Source: Scilla litardierei (lineage: Eukaryota > Streptophyta > Magnoliopsida > Asparagales > Asparagaceae). Taken from it: a DNA stretch of 64,000 nt. The stretch is from positions 113,158,301-113,222,300 of the forward strand of contig CM061135.1 of assembly GCA_030789695.1 (NCBI GenBank). Reading direction: 5' to 3'. Both the position numbers and the translations under genes were made by a program. Shown here piece by piece: positions 22,844-35,230 of this stretch (its first letter is position 1; each line of letters begins with the position of its first letter). The notes beneath the pieces are model-generated. The model did not search any database and had not been told where the DNA came from. It saw only the letters and a list, made by a program, of their open reading frames with translations.

Positions 22844-25800
22844 TCTCACACTTGCACTCAGGCCCATTTATCTCGATATCTAATATCGTTTTTACACATA
22901 AGTTTTCCCGACTTCATGTGATGGAGCCTTCGTGAGTGGATCTGCTACAACCGTCTACTCTATAGACTTAAGGGGTTTCTATGTTCATGTCAGACCAACC
23001 ATTTGAATCTCATTCAAATAATTCATTTGGTCTGTCAGAATCCATAATATTTTGTTTTACTTGGATCTTATCCAGTTTATCGTACCTTACGATAATCATT
23101 TAAATTAGTAATTGGTCATTACAAATGGCTCATATTTATTTCTGATAAAGTATCAAACTTTTTGATTACTTTGTCAAAATATATGTTCTATTTCTTTGAT
23201 GCCTCGCATGTAATTTATACGCTCCCACTGACCTTGAAAACTTTCTGGCCAATTCATATAAGTTGGTTCGTCTAAATCATATTTAGAAAAAAAACGAACT
23301 TATAAGTGAATGCTCCAATTTTCATGGTCAACTTAAGCGTTTTACATCGGCTTTAGTCCGAGTAGATCTGTACACATATGTTGGCGAAACTGGTTTCATC
23401 ATAATCCGTTTTAAAGAAATTAGGATGAAAACCGTTCTCGTCTAACATGATCGTACTTCACTATTTTCTTTTCTGCACCAATCTTTCAACTTAAAGATTT
23501 ACTTGCAGTAAGTGAGGAAACATTTTCCTTGGGCACGTAAACTAAATTCTCAAATTTATTTACGCACACGGACCTATTCTGATTGCATCAATTTTTAAAT
23601 CGGAATTACTACTCCGAATTTCATCCTAGAAGTTGACTAAGTCATCATCAGTTATGATGTTTATCTCGACAATCCGTCTCACGATATTCGAGTAATAATA
23701 CAACTTCCTTACGATTGATTTATTGAATATATTATTGATAATGTCCTCATAGAACATTATCAAAACCTAGGCATTACTATCTGGGCTATAACCCAGAGGG
23801 AGAAGTTAACTCAAAGTCACTTGTTATGGATCGCACCAAGTCTAACTAAGTGTGATTCATACCTTTTAACACTTTGATGTGTTAACAGACTTGACCTGAG
23901 AGAAAATCACATTTTCTTTTAATTACACAAGATTTTATGTAGCTAAGTATTTGACCATTCGATCTAATCGAATCAGTTTAAATACTTTAGGCATTTCGTT
24001 CTTTATTTTATCAGACTTGTGTTTCATCAAGAACACGTGTCTTAATAAAATATACGAATAACTTATTTTGTTAAAAGTAGACTCGGGTACATCAGTATGT
24101 ATGAGACTGAGTTCGACAACTCATTCTCCCACTGTCTCACAGATGGGTTTCGGCCATTGTATCTAAGAGGCTAAGACTCACAAGTGTCCGTAGACTTCAT
24201 AATACGAGAGGTCAGACCCCTCTTTATGTGACTTGTGAAGCTTAATCTCTAGATACGACCTAGTCTAATTTTACCATATAAGTTTGCTGCTATCTCGTGT
24301 ATTTATATATTAACATTTAATATATATTTAGTTATTTACAAATTACTTAACTCAAAACATTACTTCAGAAGCAATGTGACGACATTCGTCAAAATGTGTT
24401 AAACTTCTTTTGTATAACAATTCATTCTGAAATCGTGACATCAAAATATGTCACATTTTCATTTCCTCCTACTTATGCCTTTACTAATGATAAATTAAAC
24501 TAACTTTCTCAATTGACTTTCCGAAGTGCCTTCTACCTTTTCTAAATCACATTTAGATATCAACATAAATAAATAGATATGCAAGCAACTTATGTATCCA
24601 AATGCTTGAGCTTTGCAATCTTGAGTGTAGCTCAAGAAGTTGCTTGTCTCAAGATCCGGTTGGGATACATAGTCTTGCATCGCCCATGCACTCGTATTCG
24701 ACTCAAACGGTTTGATCGAATTTTCGAACTTTGCGGATCAAAATTGTTTGTCCATACAACCTTGAGGGTAGCTCGACAAGTTGTAGGGAGAAACATACTT
24801 TGAATGTCCTATAAGTTCAGGCTGCCTCATATAGAGACGAGTGACATGTAGCTTTAATTTATTTGTTGGACCCAGAACTTAATGAAATCATATTTCTTAA
24901 GTCTGTTCTTTAGAAGGTCATTTAATGTCAACGAGAATATAGTTTTAATTCTATCAATTAGAATTTAACTTGATATTCAATTAATCAACTTTTGACCAAT
25001 TAACTTATTAAATATTATATTTTAATTCCTACGGTAAACATAGTCTTGCCCTAGTTTTAGCATATGTTCAATATTAAATATAGGTAGATTGGCTTTTATC
25101 TATCTATATCCTCCCACTATTTTTACGAACGTTTTAAAGCTTAATAACGAACGATTTAATCGAATTAAAAATTAATGGGTAAGAGTTCCAATCACCTTGA
25201 GTCTAAACAACCTTGAGTGTAGCTCAACAAGTTGATTGACTCTGCGATCGGAAGATGACTCTTCATCGATCATATCGGATATGACTCTCTTAATCGGTTT
25301 TTGCCCCTAGTCATTCGTGATCATGAGTGTGCTCATCCAAATCACAATGTCTAGTCTAGTCGGACCCTTGTTTTCATGTCTAGCCTGACTTGCCCCTCAG
25401 CTCGGTGTATGCACGACACGTCGGTTTGGGTCAGGTGTTAGACTTACATCAAGTCAGACTACATCGTTGACTTAACTTACGCCGGCGCTCGGGGTACGAG
25501 ACGACGGTTAGGGTTAGTCAAGATTTCATCTTATGTATTTAAGGAGTTGGTTTCTACAGGGTTGCCATGTCACAGCTTGAGTGTATCTCAACAACTATAA
25601 CACGGGCCCTATAGTTGCTAACCCCTAAAACAAGGAGGGCTACGGCTAATCTTGAAAAAGATCATTAACGTATTTGACTTAGATATAGTCCAGGGTGTCA
25701 TACAATCATGATTCGCGACATTGCGGTCCAGCGGAACTCAGCCAGGGAATTGACTAAGCCAGGATCACTACCCCTTGGACTAGCAAGGGTTGACCCAGAA

Positions 25801-26826
25801 CTCTTAGCCAAGCACATTGACTGGATCATGGTCCATTGAATGAAGCTTGTCATTTTTGTATGTATGCCATAGACTAAACAGCTTTTATTAACAACTAATT
25901 AATCCTATCAACTAGTTGAATCCTTAAATTCAAAATTTTAGGATTTGTTTAATAACTTTTATTAAGTCCTTATCAACTATAAGGTTCACGTGCTACCCTA
26001 ATCGTTATTAGGATTTTAATAAATTTTATTAACAACGCTAGAAGCGAAGTCCTTTAATGAAAATTAATTATAACAATTAGAATAGAAAATTCATTTAAAG
26101 GACTACCCTAATCAGGAATTAGGTCTTAATATTGTTGTTAATGATTTATTAAAACATAGCATGTCATTAAAATTCAAGTAATAAATTTTAATCATTTTTA
26201 ATGGCTAACCTAAAGGGTTGTCTTGTGTTATCAAATAAGGGACAAGATTAACATGCCATTAAAATAAAGCTACACTAATTTTATCAACATAAAATGAAAG
26301 TGTATATCTATTTAACAATTAAATAAACTAAGTTTATCGCATAAACTATTTTTAGACTTTTAAAATCAGTTTTAAAAAATATCTTATAAATTTAAAACAT
26401 TACTTTAAAAATTTTCCATGTTCAAAAATTTATCATATACAATTTTTAAACATCTAAAATATTTTAAACTTATCGCATAAATTTAAAGCCTTAAAATCAA
26501 TTTTAAAATTTATCACATAAATTTAAAACCACCATTTTAAAATTTCCATGCTTAAAAAAAATTTATCATATAAAGAATTTTTAGGCATCTAAAATAAATT
26601 TAAACTTTTTAAATATTAGTTTTTAAAATTATCACATAAATTTTAAAACGTCATTTTAAAAATTTTCATGTTCAAAAAAATTTATCACATAGAAATTTGA
26701 ACTTCAAAAACATTTTTAAAATTATCTAATAACTTTAAAAAATTTAAAAGTATTTAAAAGGCATTAACAGGTTTAATGAAATCGCAGTACCTAGATCGAC
26801 TACGCAAACCTAGGCTCTGATACCAC
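22844..26826 (-). other. Non-coding interior of the LARD-like element
   Basis: This is about 4 kb of AT-rich sequence without ORFs above 75 residues. A copia RNase H tail survives at its 3' end: minus strand 22947-22927 encodes VADPLTKA, the ending seen also in Copia-A and -B, so the interior descends at least partly from copia pol. Four copies of a small hairpin with core CTTGAG-TGTAG-CTCAAG occur at about 24615-24643, 24757-24785, 25208-25234 and 25573-25596. The segment 26240-26760 is a run of AAATTTA-like, very A/T-rich sequence. Confidence 0.75.
26813..26826 (-). promoter_or_regulatory. LARD-like element primer binding site
   Basis: The minus strand reads GTGGTATCAGAGCC: 13 nt matching the initiator Met tRNA 3' end after a 1-nt spacer from the LTR. 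The intact site indicates the element could still be reverse transcribed in trans when it inserted. Confidence 0.88.
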
Positions 26827-29435
26827 TGTTGGGAATTGGCGGTCCCTTAGGGCACAAAAACTCTAGTCCCGTCCTAAGTCGGACGGAACATAGACATGAA
26901 AAACAAAAAGCAGCGGAAGAAAAACTATGTTAACTAATTAACATGCAGTTAAAACATTTTTAACTTAGCCCTAAGGTCCAAGACCCTATGCCAAGATCTA
27001 TGCCGACTTGGGATGGGTCTGACCATCCCAAGAAGGATCTAGCCTACTGCGATTAAACTAAACTAATGCTAATAAAATACTTTAACCACATACCCGGAAT
27101 CTCAGCCCTGGAGCAGGCGAGATGTTCCGCGCCGTCTTCCGAGCTGCTCACGTCCCACGCCGAGCCGCTCCTTGAACCGCTCCCCGAACCGCTCCTCGAA
27201 CCGCTCCGCATCCCGAGGCGATCAATCCCCGTGCCGCCGAGCCAACCACGCGCCGAAGAAAGTTTCACGCGAGTGAAACCTCCGCCAAGATTTCAGATTC
27301 AGAATCCGAACTCCTTTGTGGCTTTGCTAGAGCCCGCATGAGTAAGGCAGAAATTTAGGGAGAAGAGAAATATTGATTTAAGCTTAGATCCGAGCGTGCT
27401 CCAACATTTACGAGAGACGCTCAGATCTAGAGCTTGGGACGAGTTTTGAGAAAGGGGGGAGACCCCTATTTATATAGGTGGCGGACTCTCCCCATTTCTC
27501 AAAATCCGATGTGGGACTAAATATTTGGGTTAGTTAAATTTAAGTTAGTTTGCACTTCACAAAGTGCAAACTTCCGTGAATTTTAACTCACTCACCGTTG
27601 AGCTTCAAGATTGATACAACCTATCAATACGACAAGCGTTCAACGGTGAACACATAGGAAAAAACCGTTCGTCAATCGGAGTTCGTTTGACCCTCCAATT
27701 GAGTGTCCAAAGATCAGCCCTAGGCTAGTTTTTCGCAAAAACAGAGTCGTCAAAAACTGCCCATTAAACCTAGGGTTCCACACACAAAGGTGGGACCCAC
27801 AAAACCTGACTGGGCGCCCAAACCCAGACCTGGGCACGGGCGCCCAAGTCTGGGCGCGGGCGCCCAGGCGCCAGGCGCCCAGGCGGGCACCTGGGCCGGG
27901 CCAGGCGCCCGGCCCAGAACGCCTGGGCGACCAGCGCCCAGGCGTCCTGGGCCGCCTGGGCCCAGGCCCAGGCGCACAGCGCCTGGGCCTGTGCCCAGGC
28001 GCCCGGGGCCAGGGCCTGGGCCGGGCGCCCAGGCCCAGACGGGTCTGGGCGCCCAGGCCCAGGCCGGCTTGGGCTTGACTGGGTCTGGCCAGCAGGCCAG
28101 ACCAGATCCAGACTAAGCTGGTCTGCCTGGTCTGGCCTGATCTGACCCTTTGGGCTGTTTTGGCTCTAACTTGAGCATTTGGTGTCCGATTTGGACGCCG
28201 TTCGAACCTGGGTCTAGACCGGGACATTCCCGTCTTACCCGTGAACTTTTCCTTGCGTTTATATTATTAAATATTGTATTAAACAATTTAATACACATTT
28301 AATCGCTTTTGCAAAATAGTCCCTATCTAAGCTTAAATTACCATATTGCATCAAATGCAATTATTTCATCCCTTGCATCAAAAATGCAAACTATTCTCCC
28401 TAACTAATTTCTACCTATTACTAGACGAAGCGTCGCACTCTGTGTGAGACCCTACAGCCTGACCCTTACAACAGGTTGGGCTCGAAGCCCTATACGGCAG
28501 TGACCACGAGCAGTGGTTGCCGTCCCTGCTTCAGGAATCATCATTATGTGGTTAACTCATTGACATGAGTATTGTCGGGACCACCTGACTGTTTCCGTGA
28601 TGAATTCCGCAGTTATAGTCTCTTCGTCTAAATTGTGTCGTGTAGATCAAGTCTAGGGTACGACCAAACTGTCAACCCCAATAACTTGACTCCGATTAGT
28701 TTCGATCAATCTTTAGTCAATAAATGTTGGACTTCTTCCAACATACTCTGCGCAGAGTTTTTACTAAAGACCGAACTAACTCTACGACACTAACTCCCAT
28801 TGACCGGGAGAGACGAATCCTCTCTTGGTCATTACTCGCCTCGTACGTTTCAAGTGACACCCAATCAAAAGACCTTTCGACAGGCCTTGCCTCGAAGCTA
28901 GGTCAGTTGATCTAAGTGGCACCGTTCACGCACAGGTCCGTCAAAATGACCTCAAGTCAAAAGACCAACTTTCCTATCATCACTCAGAGTTATCACTGAC
29001 AGATTGGTCAATATAACCATATGATAACTCTAGTGGATCGTTCAGTGAACTCATTCTAATGAGCACCTGTGTCTCGTCTTCGACTTCGCCAAGTCAAGCG
29101 ATCATGAGATCATCGCCACCGCTAAACGGTGAAGACTAAGACACAATGGTCTAACCGATGTTTCGTTATCCTTGTCTCGAAACATCTACGACCACGAACC
29201 ATTCTTGACTTATGCTACAGAAGGTCAAACGTTTCTCCATGATCGAGATACTCATCTCGATACCCGTTCGACCTTGCATAAAGTCTCAGGACTTTACCTA
29301 AGTTGATATCTAATGTTAACTACATTACAATATAACTTAGATAAATTATTACCAAACAGCTTACTGTTATTTCGAACAAGATGTTTGTGCTATTCACACA
29401 GGAATAAATGGCCTGGAGGGCATTATTCTCCTACA
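26827..29435 (-). repeat. LARD-like element 5' LTR
   Basis: This 2,609-bp copy has its TATA box at 27466-27478 and GC-rich array at 27810-28090. It differs from the 20210-22843 copy by scattered substitutions and a shorter array. Confidence 0.92.
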
Positions 29436-29515
29436 CTTTCATGCACGCGACATCTGAGGTCCACAGACCCTCATACATCCCCTCATGGGTGTATACATGT
29501 TGTCCATATCCAACA
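29436..29515 (-). repeat. Copia-A 5' LTR, part 2
   Basis: The remaining 80 bp, starting at the duplicated CTTTC and ending CCATATCCAACA, match the end of the 384-909 LTR. It is flanked by the AGAGA TSD at 29516-29520. Confidence 0.92.
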
Positions 29516-29521
29516 AGAGAT

Positions 29522-30041
29522 TGTTGGAACATATCCAACTAATGTTGGATCTTAATCCAACATTGGGCTTATATGCGATAAATAATTATATGGTGCTACG
29601 CTATCATATTAAGCCCAATATATTAGTGATCTGATTTAATTGATTAAATGGGCTAAATGAGTTAAACAGGTTGTGGGGCCTTTATGTGTAGAGGCTATTG
29701 GACTTCAACTCATTGATGGGCCCAGTTGGAAACCCTAGGGCTATGGAGGCTAGCCTATATATACTTGCGATCATGATCCCCGGAATACACGAACAAAGAG
29801 AGCCGTCTTTTCTATGTCCCTTCGCTAGGAGGGAAACCAGGAGAAAGCTAAAGGGAATCTCCAACGGTTGATTCGTGCTATTCTGAAAGATCATCCGCTG
29901 CGTCATCCAGATCGTCAACCTCATGGATTCAGGTATGATTCCTATCAGAGAAGGTAGTGATTTAAGGTTCCGTATTTTTATCTAGATCTGTGTTGTTTGG
30001 CTTGTACGCACATCTAGATCTTTAGATCTTTAGTTTCTACA
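29522..30041 (+). repeat. 3' LTR of the plus-strand copia element
   Basis: The 520-bp block starts TGTTGGAACATATCC and ends TTTCTACA, so it has TG...CA ends. A TATA box (CTATATATAC) lies near 29753-29763 in plus orientation, which agrees with the strand of the PPT at 371-383. To its right the sequence changes abruptly to the body of an old Sirevirus LTR, so this copia element inserted into that LTR. Its 5' TSD copy is outside the window and the right boundary is inferred from the CA end. Confidence 0.7.
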
Positions 30042-31258
30042 AATTCCACTTGAGAAAGCCACTAAAACCTTCTTATCAAAACCCAACAAAGGTAAATAGA
30101 ATAAAATCGATGCCCGTGTTTCCACAACCTGAGACACGCACTCTCACAAACCGAGAGTTCTCACAAAGAGATCAGAAGGAAAGAACAATCAACTTGAAAT
30201 ATACTTACACTTTGCTATGCCTTGAATATACTCACTTGTGAAAGCTAGGTGGGTGTTGAAGAGTGCTTTTAGATGAGTAAATGTAGCACACGAGATCTTG
30301 TCCGTAGATTGAAAGCTTTCAAGGTAAGAGTGAGCTTTAGTGCTTTAATGGACAAAAAGAATTTGAGCACTAAATGAGAAGATGAGAGTTGAATGAGCTT
30401 TGAATGTTGATTCAATAAAGTGTTAAGAGTTATGAATTGTTCCCTCACTTCTACCTTAAATATTGCTTAAAGAATGGCCCAAAAGCTTAGAAAATGGAGT
30501 GGCATTGAATGTTGCACCGGATCTAAATGGCTAGATTCAGGAAAAAAATCAAATGATTGGAGAACTGTTTCCAAACGACTGGGTCACTGTAGGAGGCAGC
30601 ATTAAATGTACTGTGACTTCTATAATTCAGATGACAGGGGAAGAGTTTCCAGATGCCTGTGTCAATGTTGAGGCGTATGATAATAAGGCATCAGACGCCT
30701 GAATAAGGAGGCCAGAAACTTCCAACTTATTGGAATTATTAAATGACTAGCTTAGCCGACTGGAGAAGGATTCCACGATTGCTGCAAAATGGTTTGACAT
30801 ATAGAAGCGGTTAGACGTCTAATGTATCAGAGGGTGCAAGTCTAATGAAAACATACACATGAGACGTCTGCAGAAATGCCTTCAGACGTCAGATCATGGC
30901 ACAAAATCTCAATTTTGATATTTAAAGACTAGGAACCGTATGGAATCATCTAATAGATTACCTAATGCTATATGTAGTTGTGTAAGAACCTCTATGCAGT
31001 TTATTCAAGGCTTAATATTCTAATAACTTAAAGAAGTAAAGAATAAAGAAAATTATATTTTAATCCCATTTACTTCCTCTTGAGTTCTTCATCCAAATCC
31101 TTGAATACTTTTCAAGCCATAGCTTCTAGCATTCGTCGCTTTTGATAATCTTGAATTTATATTTGGCGATGCTTTAATTAACTGCAAATGAAGGAGTTAA
31201 TCGCAATAACTTATGTTTGCTTATCATTAAAACAAAATTGGTAGATTCAATACTCAAC
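30042..31258 (-). repeat. Old Sirevirus LTR remnant with AGACGNCTG-type array
   Basis: The sequence near 30120-30160 (CTCACAAACCGAGAG) and the terminus TCAATACTCAACA correspond to the young Sirevirus LTR in position and wording. Its array (about 30570-30900) uses other words: CGACTGGGTCACTG, CAGATGCCTG, CAGACGCCTG, TAGACGTCTA and GAGACGTCTG. About 250 bp of its left end are missing. Confidence 0.78.
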
Positions 31259-32110
31259 ATTCTTCCTCTTTTTGATGATGCAAACACAACATAAATAAAA
31301 ATAAATAATTGTGCTAAATTATACTTACTTCCCATATAATGTTGCCAATCAAGTTAGCCAAGTTAATGAAAATATAAATAAAGGCATCATATTGCAATTA
31401 TGTGTGTGTGTATTACAAAATAATATGTACATGACAAGTAAGCTTAAAATTAAAAGAATACACATAAGATTGATAAATGGGTAATACACATGCATGATTA
31501 TTAAGTAATGAGAAGTGTGGGATATAATATCCAAGTTAATGTATCATGCTTCCCTTGAATCATACAATGTGTCAAAAATGGCTATATGATTCATGAAAAT
31601 GTTTACCACTCTAATTAGGACATCAATCGTACTTTGTTTATTTATCTCCCCCTTTATTATAAGAGGAAGCTAAAAGGCATGGGAGGAAGCTAAAAGGCAT
31701 GGGAGGAAGAGAAACAACAATAATTAGTGCTAGAAGAGTGGTAAAACATAGGAGACAATGAACGAGATAAACATTTAGGTGATACCAAAAAATACATCAA
31801 GACATGAAGGGGTATCACACTTGATAATTTATCTTTAAAATAAAAAATTAATGTGAATGCGACAATATCAACATTATGCTAGAAGAAACATGAAATGCAT
31901 CACACAGTGCAAAAATAAATAGTGCAATCAAAGCAAAGTGACACAAATCCTAAAATGTAGAATATATATATAAGAGTTGATGTGATTACAAACAGATATA
32001 CAGCACAACATCGCTCATATACAAAAAACATCCCATACATAACAAAAAACATCAAAAAGAAATATGCATGGTAACTAAATCTCACAAACTCTCAAAAACA
32101 AAAGACAATC
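31259..32110. other. Old Sirevirus 3' non-coding region with PPT tracts
   Basis: A decayed PPT adjoins the LTR (31259-31272, minus AAAAAGAGGAAGAA). A second tract lies at 31646-31656. A 20-bp tandem duplication (GGAAGCTAAAAGGCATGGGA) occurs at about 31664-31704. No gene is visible. Confidence 0.65.
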
Positions 32111-33700
32111 TATGCTCAAGAATCTCCAAAAAGTGAAATCAAGGCTGAGAAGGAGGATGAGGAGGAGTAACACTCGGTCCAGGTGCATCAGGAGGAACGA
32201 TACCAATAGGAGTTGGCATGATCATCTCCATCTTCCTCTCAATCTTCTGAATGCGAAGACTCATCTGCTACATTTGATCAACCTGAGACTGGATGATAGA
32301 TGATACCGAGCTCATCATCATCAGGAATTTGTCTTAATCCTGACGAATCACAGAAACCTCATTCCTGAGGTTCTTGTGACTGAACTTAAGCTGAACCAAG
32401 CGGGTCCTAATATCATTAGATCGACCTCCGGTATGAGTAGAGTGTTCAATCAACCGCTAGCTGTAAGCTCTCATGATTAGCCTTCTGCTCTGCCAGAATC
32501 TTGGTGAAACGATCCAATACGCAAGTATGGCTATCACCAAGACTCACGATACCAGCCTCTGATCTCTTCAGGTCACCACTGAAATGATCCTAAGAAGAGT
32601 GAACTCGAGTGATACCATCTCTAAAACTCGACATCGAGCCCTCATGACATCATGAATATGAGTATTCTTATAGGAGGATGTAGGTGCAGGAGGAGGAGGA
32701 GGAAGATCAGATAGAGGATCAGCTGGAGGTGGAGCAAATGATGCAAGTATAGAGGTAGGAGTTGCAGAGGATGTTCCAAAAGAAGAAGAAGCAGTGCTCT
32801 TTATGGCACCTACCAAAAGAGCAGACTCAGATTTGGTGCTAACTTTGGAGTCAATGCATGCACCAGGGGGACTCATCTCTTCCTCTCTTAATTTAATGCC
32901 AAAATGGTAGAAAACATGGGTCAGGAGAGAAGGATACAGAAGTGCATGAGTCTCATCTATGCGGTCAAGAATGACATAAGTCCAGTTGATCTTTATTTCT
33001 TCGAAAAGAGATTAAAGACAACAGAAGTACTCCATGGATGGGTAATTAGATTATGCAGATTTGAGAAGGATATCGGATTTGATGATCAGGTTATAAATCT
33101 TAGCAAGCAGGGTGAATTTATTGGAACCAAGTCCGACGGTGATCTTCAATGGTCTCTCGGTAAAGATCTTGTCCAAGATAGATGAGTCGGCCAAATCCAT
33201 ATCATTGATATGTTGAGTGGAGGAAGGAGTATCAAGAATAGATCCAAGGGTATTGGCATCTAGAATAATTAATTTCCCTTGGACGATGTTATCTAGGTGA
33301 CGAGTCGAGGGGTAATCACCTAGGAGACGATTAGCATAAATTTATTTGACAAGATTAGGATAGGATGGAGTGGAACAGATATCTTGCCAATGCTCAAGGA
33401 GACCAGTCTTATGAAAGATGTAAGAAAGACCGGGGAAATTGTTATACCGAATGTAATGCTCCGGAATAACTTGAGTGCCAACGGGTTTGTTGTAATAAAA
33501 TTGACATTCTAGACTATGACATAAAGTGTCGAGTGTCGAGCCAGAGGGTGTAGAGGTTATATAAGCTGTGTAAAGTTGATATAGAGGGTAGGTGGCTATG
33601 TGGGTTGGCTGGTGGTGGTGATATAGGCTGTGTAGGAGGTGAAGACTTCTTAGAAAAAGATGGTGGCTCACGTATAGTACGCTTGTGAGGAGGAATGATG
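32111..33700 (-). pseudogene. Decayed env-like ORF of the old Sirevirus
   Basis: Short open pieces on the minus strand match the layout of the young Sirevirus env-like protein. The piece at 33342-33671 has YIRYNNFPGLSYIF and GLLEHW followed by YPNLVK, corresponding to the young protein's HYVQFSDFLGLADLL and YPRLVK. The piece at 32568-32876 is the Ser/Pro/Ala-rich C-terminal region. Stops and frameshifts break it throughout. Confidence 0.7.
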
Positions 33701-33964
33701 CTGGAAACCCTAATATAAAAGGCCTGAAAAATTAATACGAGTGAAATAATGACAGAATACCTAGAATAAGATAGAAGTTGAAGTAATCATTCGGAGATCG
33801 GTCGAAAATAGGTCAGAAGGTCAGTAGTTGGTCAGATAGTCAATCAAACGTACATGAGTGGTTCAAGAGGGTTAGAATGTTGGAACAAGAGAAATGAGAC
33901 ATCTGGAGTTCTAAGAATGATAACGAGAGATTGAAAGAAGAAATCGGGGTTTTAATCTTAGTCG

Positions 33965-34851
33965 TAGGGGTGGGCATCGGGTAAACCCGATTTTTTTGAG
34001 AAGATCCGAATCCGAATCCGAATTATTTCGGTAAGCTAAAAAGAGTCCGAAGACCGATTCCGATTAATCGGGTCCTGAACCGAAACATCCGAATTTCAAA
34101 TCGGATTGCAACGTTCAAACCCGATACCCGATTCCAAATCGACCCAGATCATCAAGCTTCAATTGCGCACCCGGATCAACTCTCAATTGCAAGGAGTGCT
34201 GAAACAGCCTCTAATTTATAGAACACTTTCTCAGATTGTTTGTCCGATGTGGGACTAATTCGTCAGCGTTCGCTCTCAGCCGCGAGAGCCCCAGTTCTCC
34301 CCCGTGTTTAGAACCACATCATAGGGATTTGAGAGAATCATAATATTAAAGTAGGTTATTTGAACTAAAAAATGCAGAGTTCAATTGCACTCACGTGGCC
34401 AACTGGAGGGTCAAAGACAAATTCAGAGAAGCTGTCCCTCTCCAACAGCTTGCTAGGTAGGGCCCAACTCCAATTTCGTAACAGTTTCCCTCTCCATCAA
34501 ATTTGTAGTACACTAATCTATATTATTTGTCCGATGTGGGACAAATCAAACCACATGCACGACGCCTTCGCTCTCTTTTCTGAGCGCTTGCAGTTTAGTC
34601 CCACATCGGTGGGACTAGGACACGTAAAAAGGTTTAAATATGCTATTTGGGGTACACAGTGCAGATAAATAATTCGGATTCGGATCGGACTGCTGTTTCG
34701 TGGGTGTGATCCGAATTCCGATTCCGAATCAATTCGGTTCCCAAAATTTCCTCCGAATCCGATTCCGATTTTTTATTGACCGAATATTCGGAATCGGATT
34801 CGGGTACGGAACCGGGTTCGGAATCGGAACCAGTATTTTTGCCCACCCTAA
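33965..34851. mobile_element. Non-autonomous hAT-type DNA transposon
   Basis: This 887-bp element has terminal inverted repeats TAGGGGTGGGCA at the left and TAGGGTGGGCA (reverse complement of the right end) and a perfect 8-bp TSD, CTTAGTCG, at 33957-33964 and 34852-34859. An 8-bp TSD and such termini are typical of plant hAT elements. Subterminal repeats of GAATCC/GGATTC hexamers occur on both sides (about 34005-34140 and 34675-34830). There is no transposase ORF, so movement needed a transposase in trans. The middle contains CCGATGTGGGAC three times, a word also found in LTR promoters here. Confidence 0.9.
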
Positions 34852-34879
34852 CTTAGTCGTTCGTTCAAAATTGGGTCAA

Positions 34880-35230
34880 AAAGTCAAAAGATGAATCGAA
34901 GCAAAACGCTGAAGAATTCAAGGAGTCAGATGGATGAAACACTCCATTTAGACGACGACCCAATATTCACATGTCCAAATAATGGTTTTCAGATGGTTGT
35001 TAAGAAGAAAGAAATTGGAAAAACTAAAGCATGGTCAGACGACTAAACACACTTCCCAGACGACTGGACCACTGTTTAGACGCAAAGTAGTGCTTTTAAG
35101 ACATCTTCCCGAGAGAAAAAATAATAGGACAAAAATCAGACAGATTTGCAGACGGCTAGAACATCACTTGGCATGAAGGCTGCTGGTTCGGGGGTATATC
35201 TTCTAGACATCTAGTCCTGGTATCCAAACA
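34880..35230 (-). repeat. Old Sirevirus internal array upstream of env-like ORF
   Basis: Decayed copies of AGACGAC-type words are present: TTTAGACGACGACCC, CAGACGACTAAAC, CAGACGACTGGACCACTG, GACGGCTAGA. They resemble the array in this element's own LTR (CGACTGGGTCACTG, TAGACGTCTA) and not the young Sirevirus motif. The position corresponds to 7885-8282 of the young element. Confidence 0.6.

Larger units (their letters stand above)
20210..29435 (-). mobile_element. Large non-autonomous LTR retrotransposon (LARD-like)
   Basis: This 9.2-kb element has TG...CA LTRs of 2,634 and 2,609 bp and a perfect 5-bp TSD, CTTTC, at 20205-20209 and 29436-29440. A primer site (26813-26825, minus TGGTATCAGAGCC) next to the right LTR and a PPT (22844-22853, minus AAGTGTGAGA) next to the left LTR set the minus orientation. 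The 4-kb interior has no protein-coding frame. It must have been mobilised with proteins supplied by another element. It sits inside the Copia-A 5' LTR. LTR divergence is low by eye, with small indels in the GC-rich part. Confidence 0.92.
384..29515 (-). mobile_element. Copia-A: Ty1/copia retrotransposon carrying two nested insertions
   Basis: This minus-strand element is bounded by TGATGG...CCAACA ends and a perfect 5-bp TSD, AGAGA, at 379-383 and 29516-29520. In element order (right to left) it has a 5' LTR split by a later insertion (29515-29436 and 20209-19759), a primer site (19758-19741), a long leader (to 18451), gag and protease (18450-17110), integrase and RT (17060-15656, resuming 3238-1928), a 3' non-coding region (1927-924), a PPT (923-910) and a 3' LTR (909-384). 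Without the two insertions (12.4 kb and 9.2 kb) it would be about 7.5 kb. The two LTRs differ at roughly 14 of about 526 positions by eye. Several stops and a frameshift make it non-coding today. It is related to Copia-B. Confidence 0.93.

Noticed and set aside
26240..26760. A/T-rich segment considered as a satellite or scaffold attachment region
   Set aside because: No fixed repeat period by eye; it is simply A/T-rich LARD interior next to the primer site.
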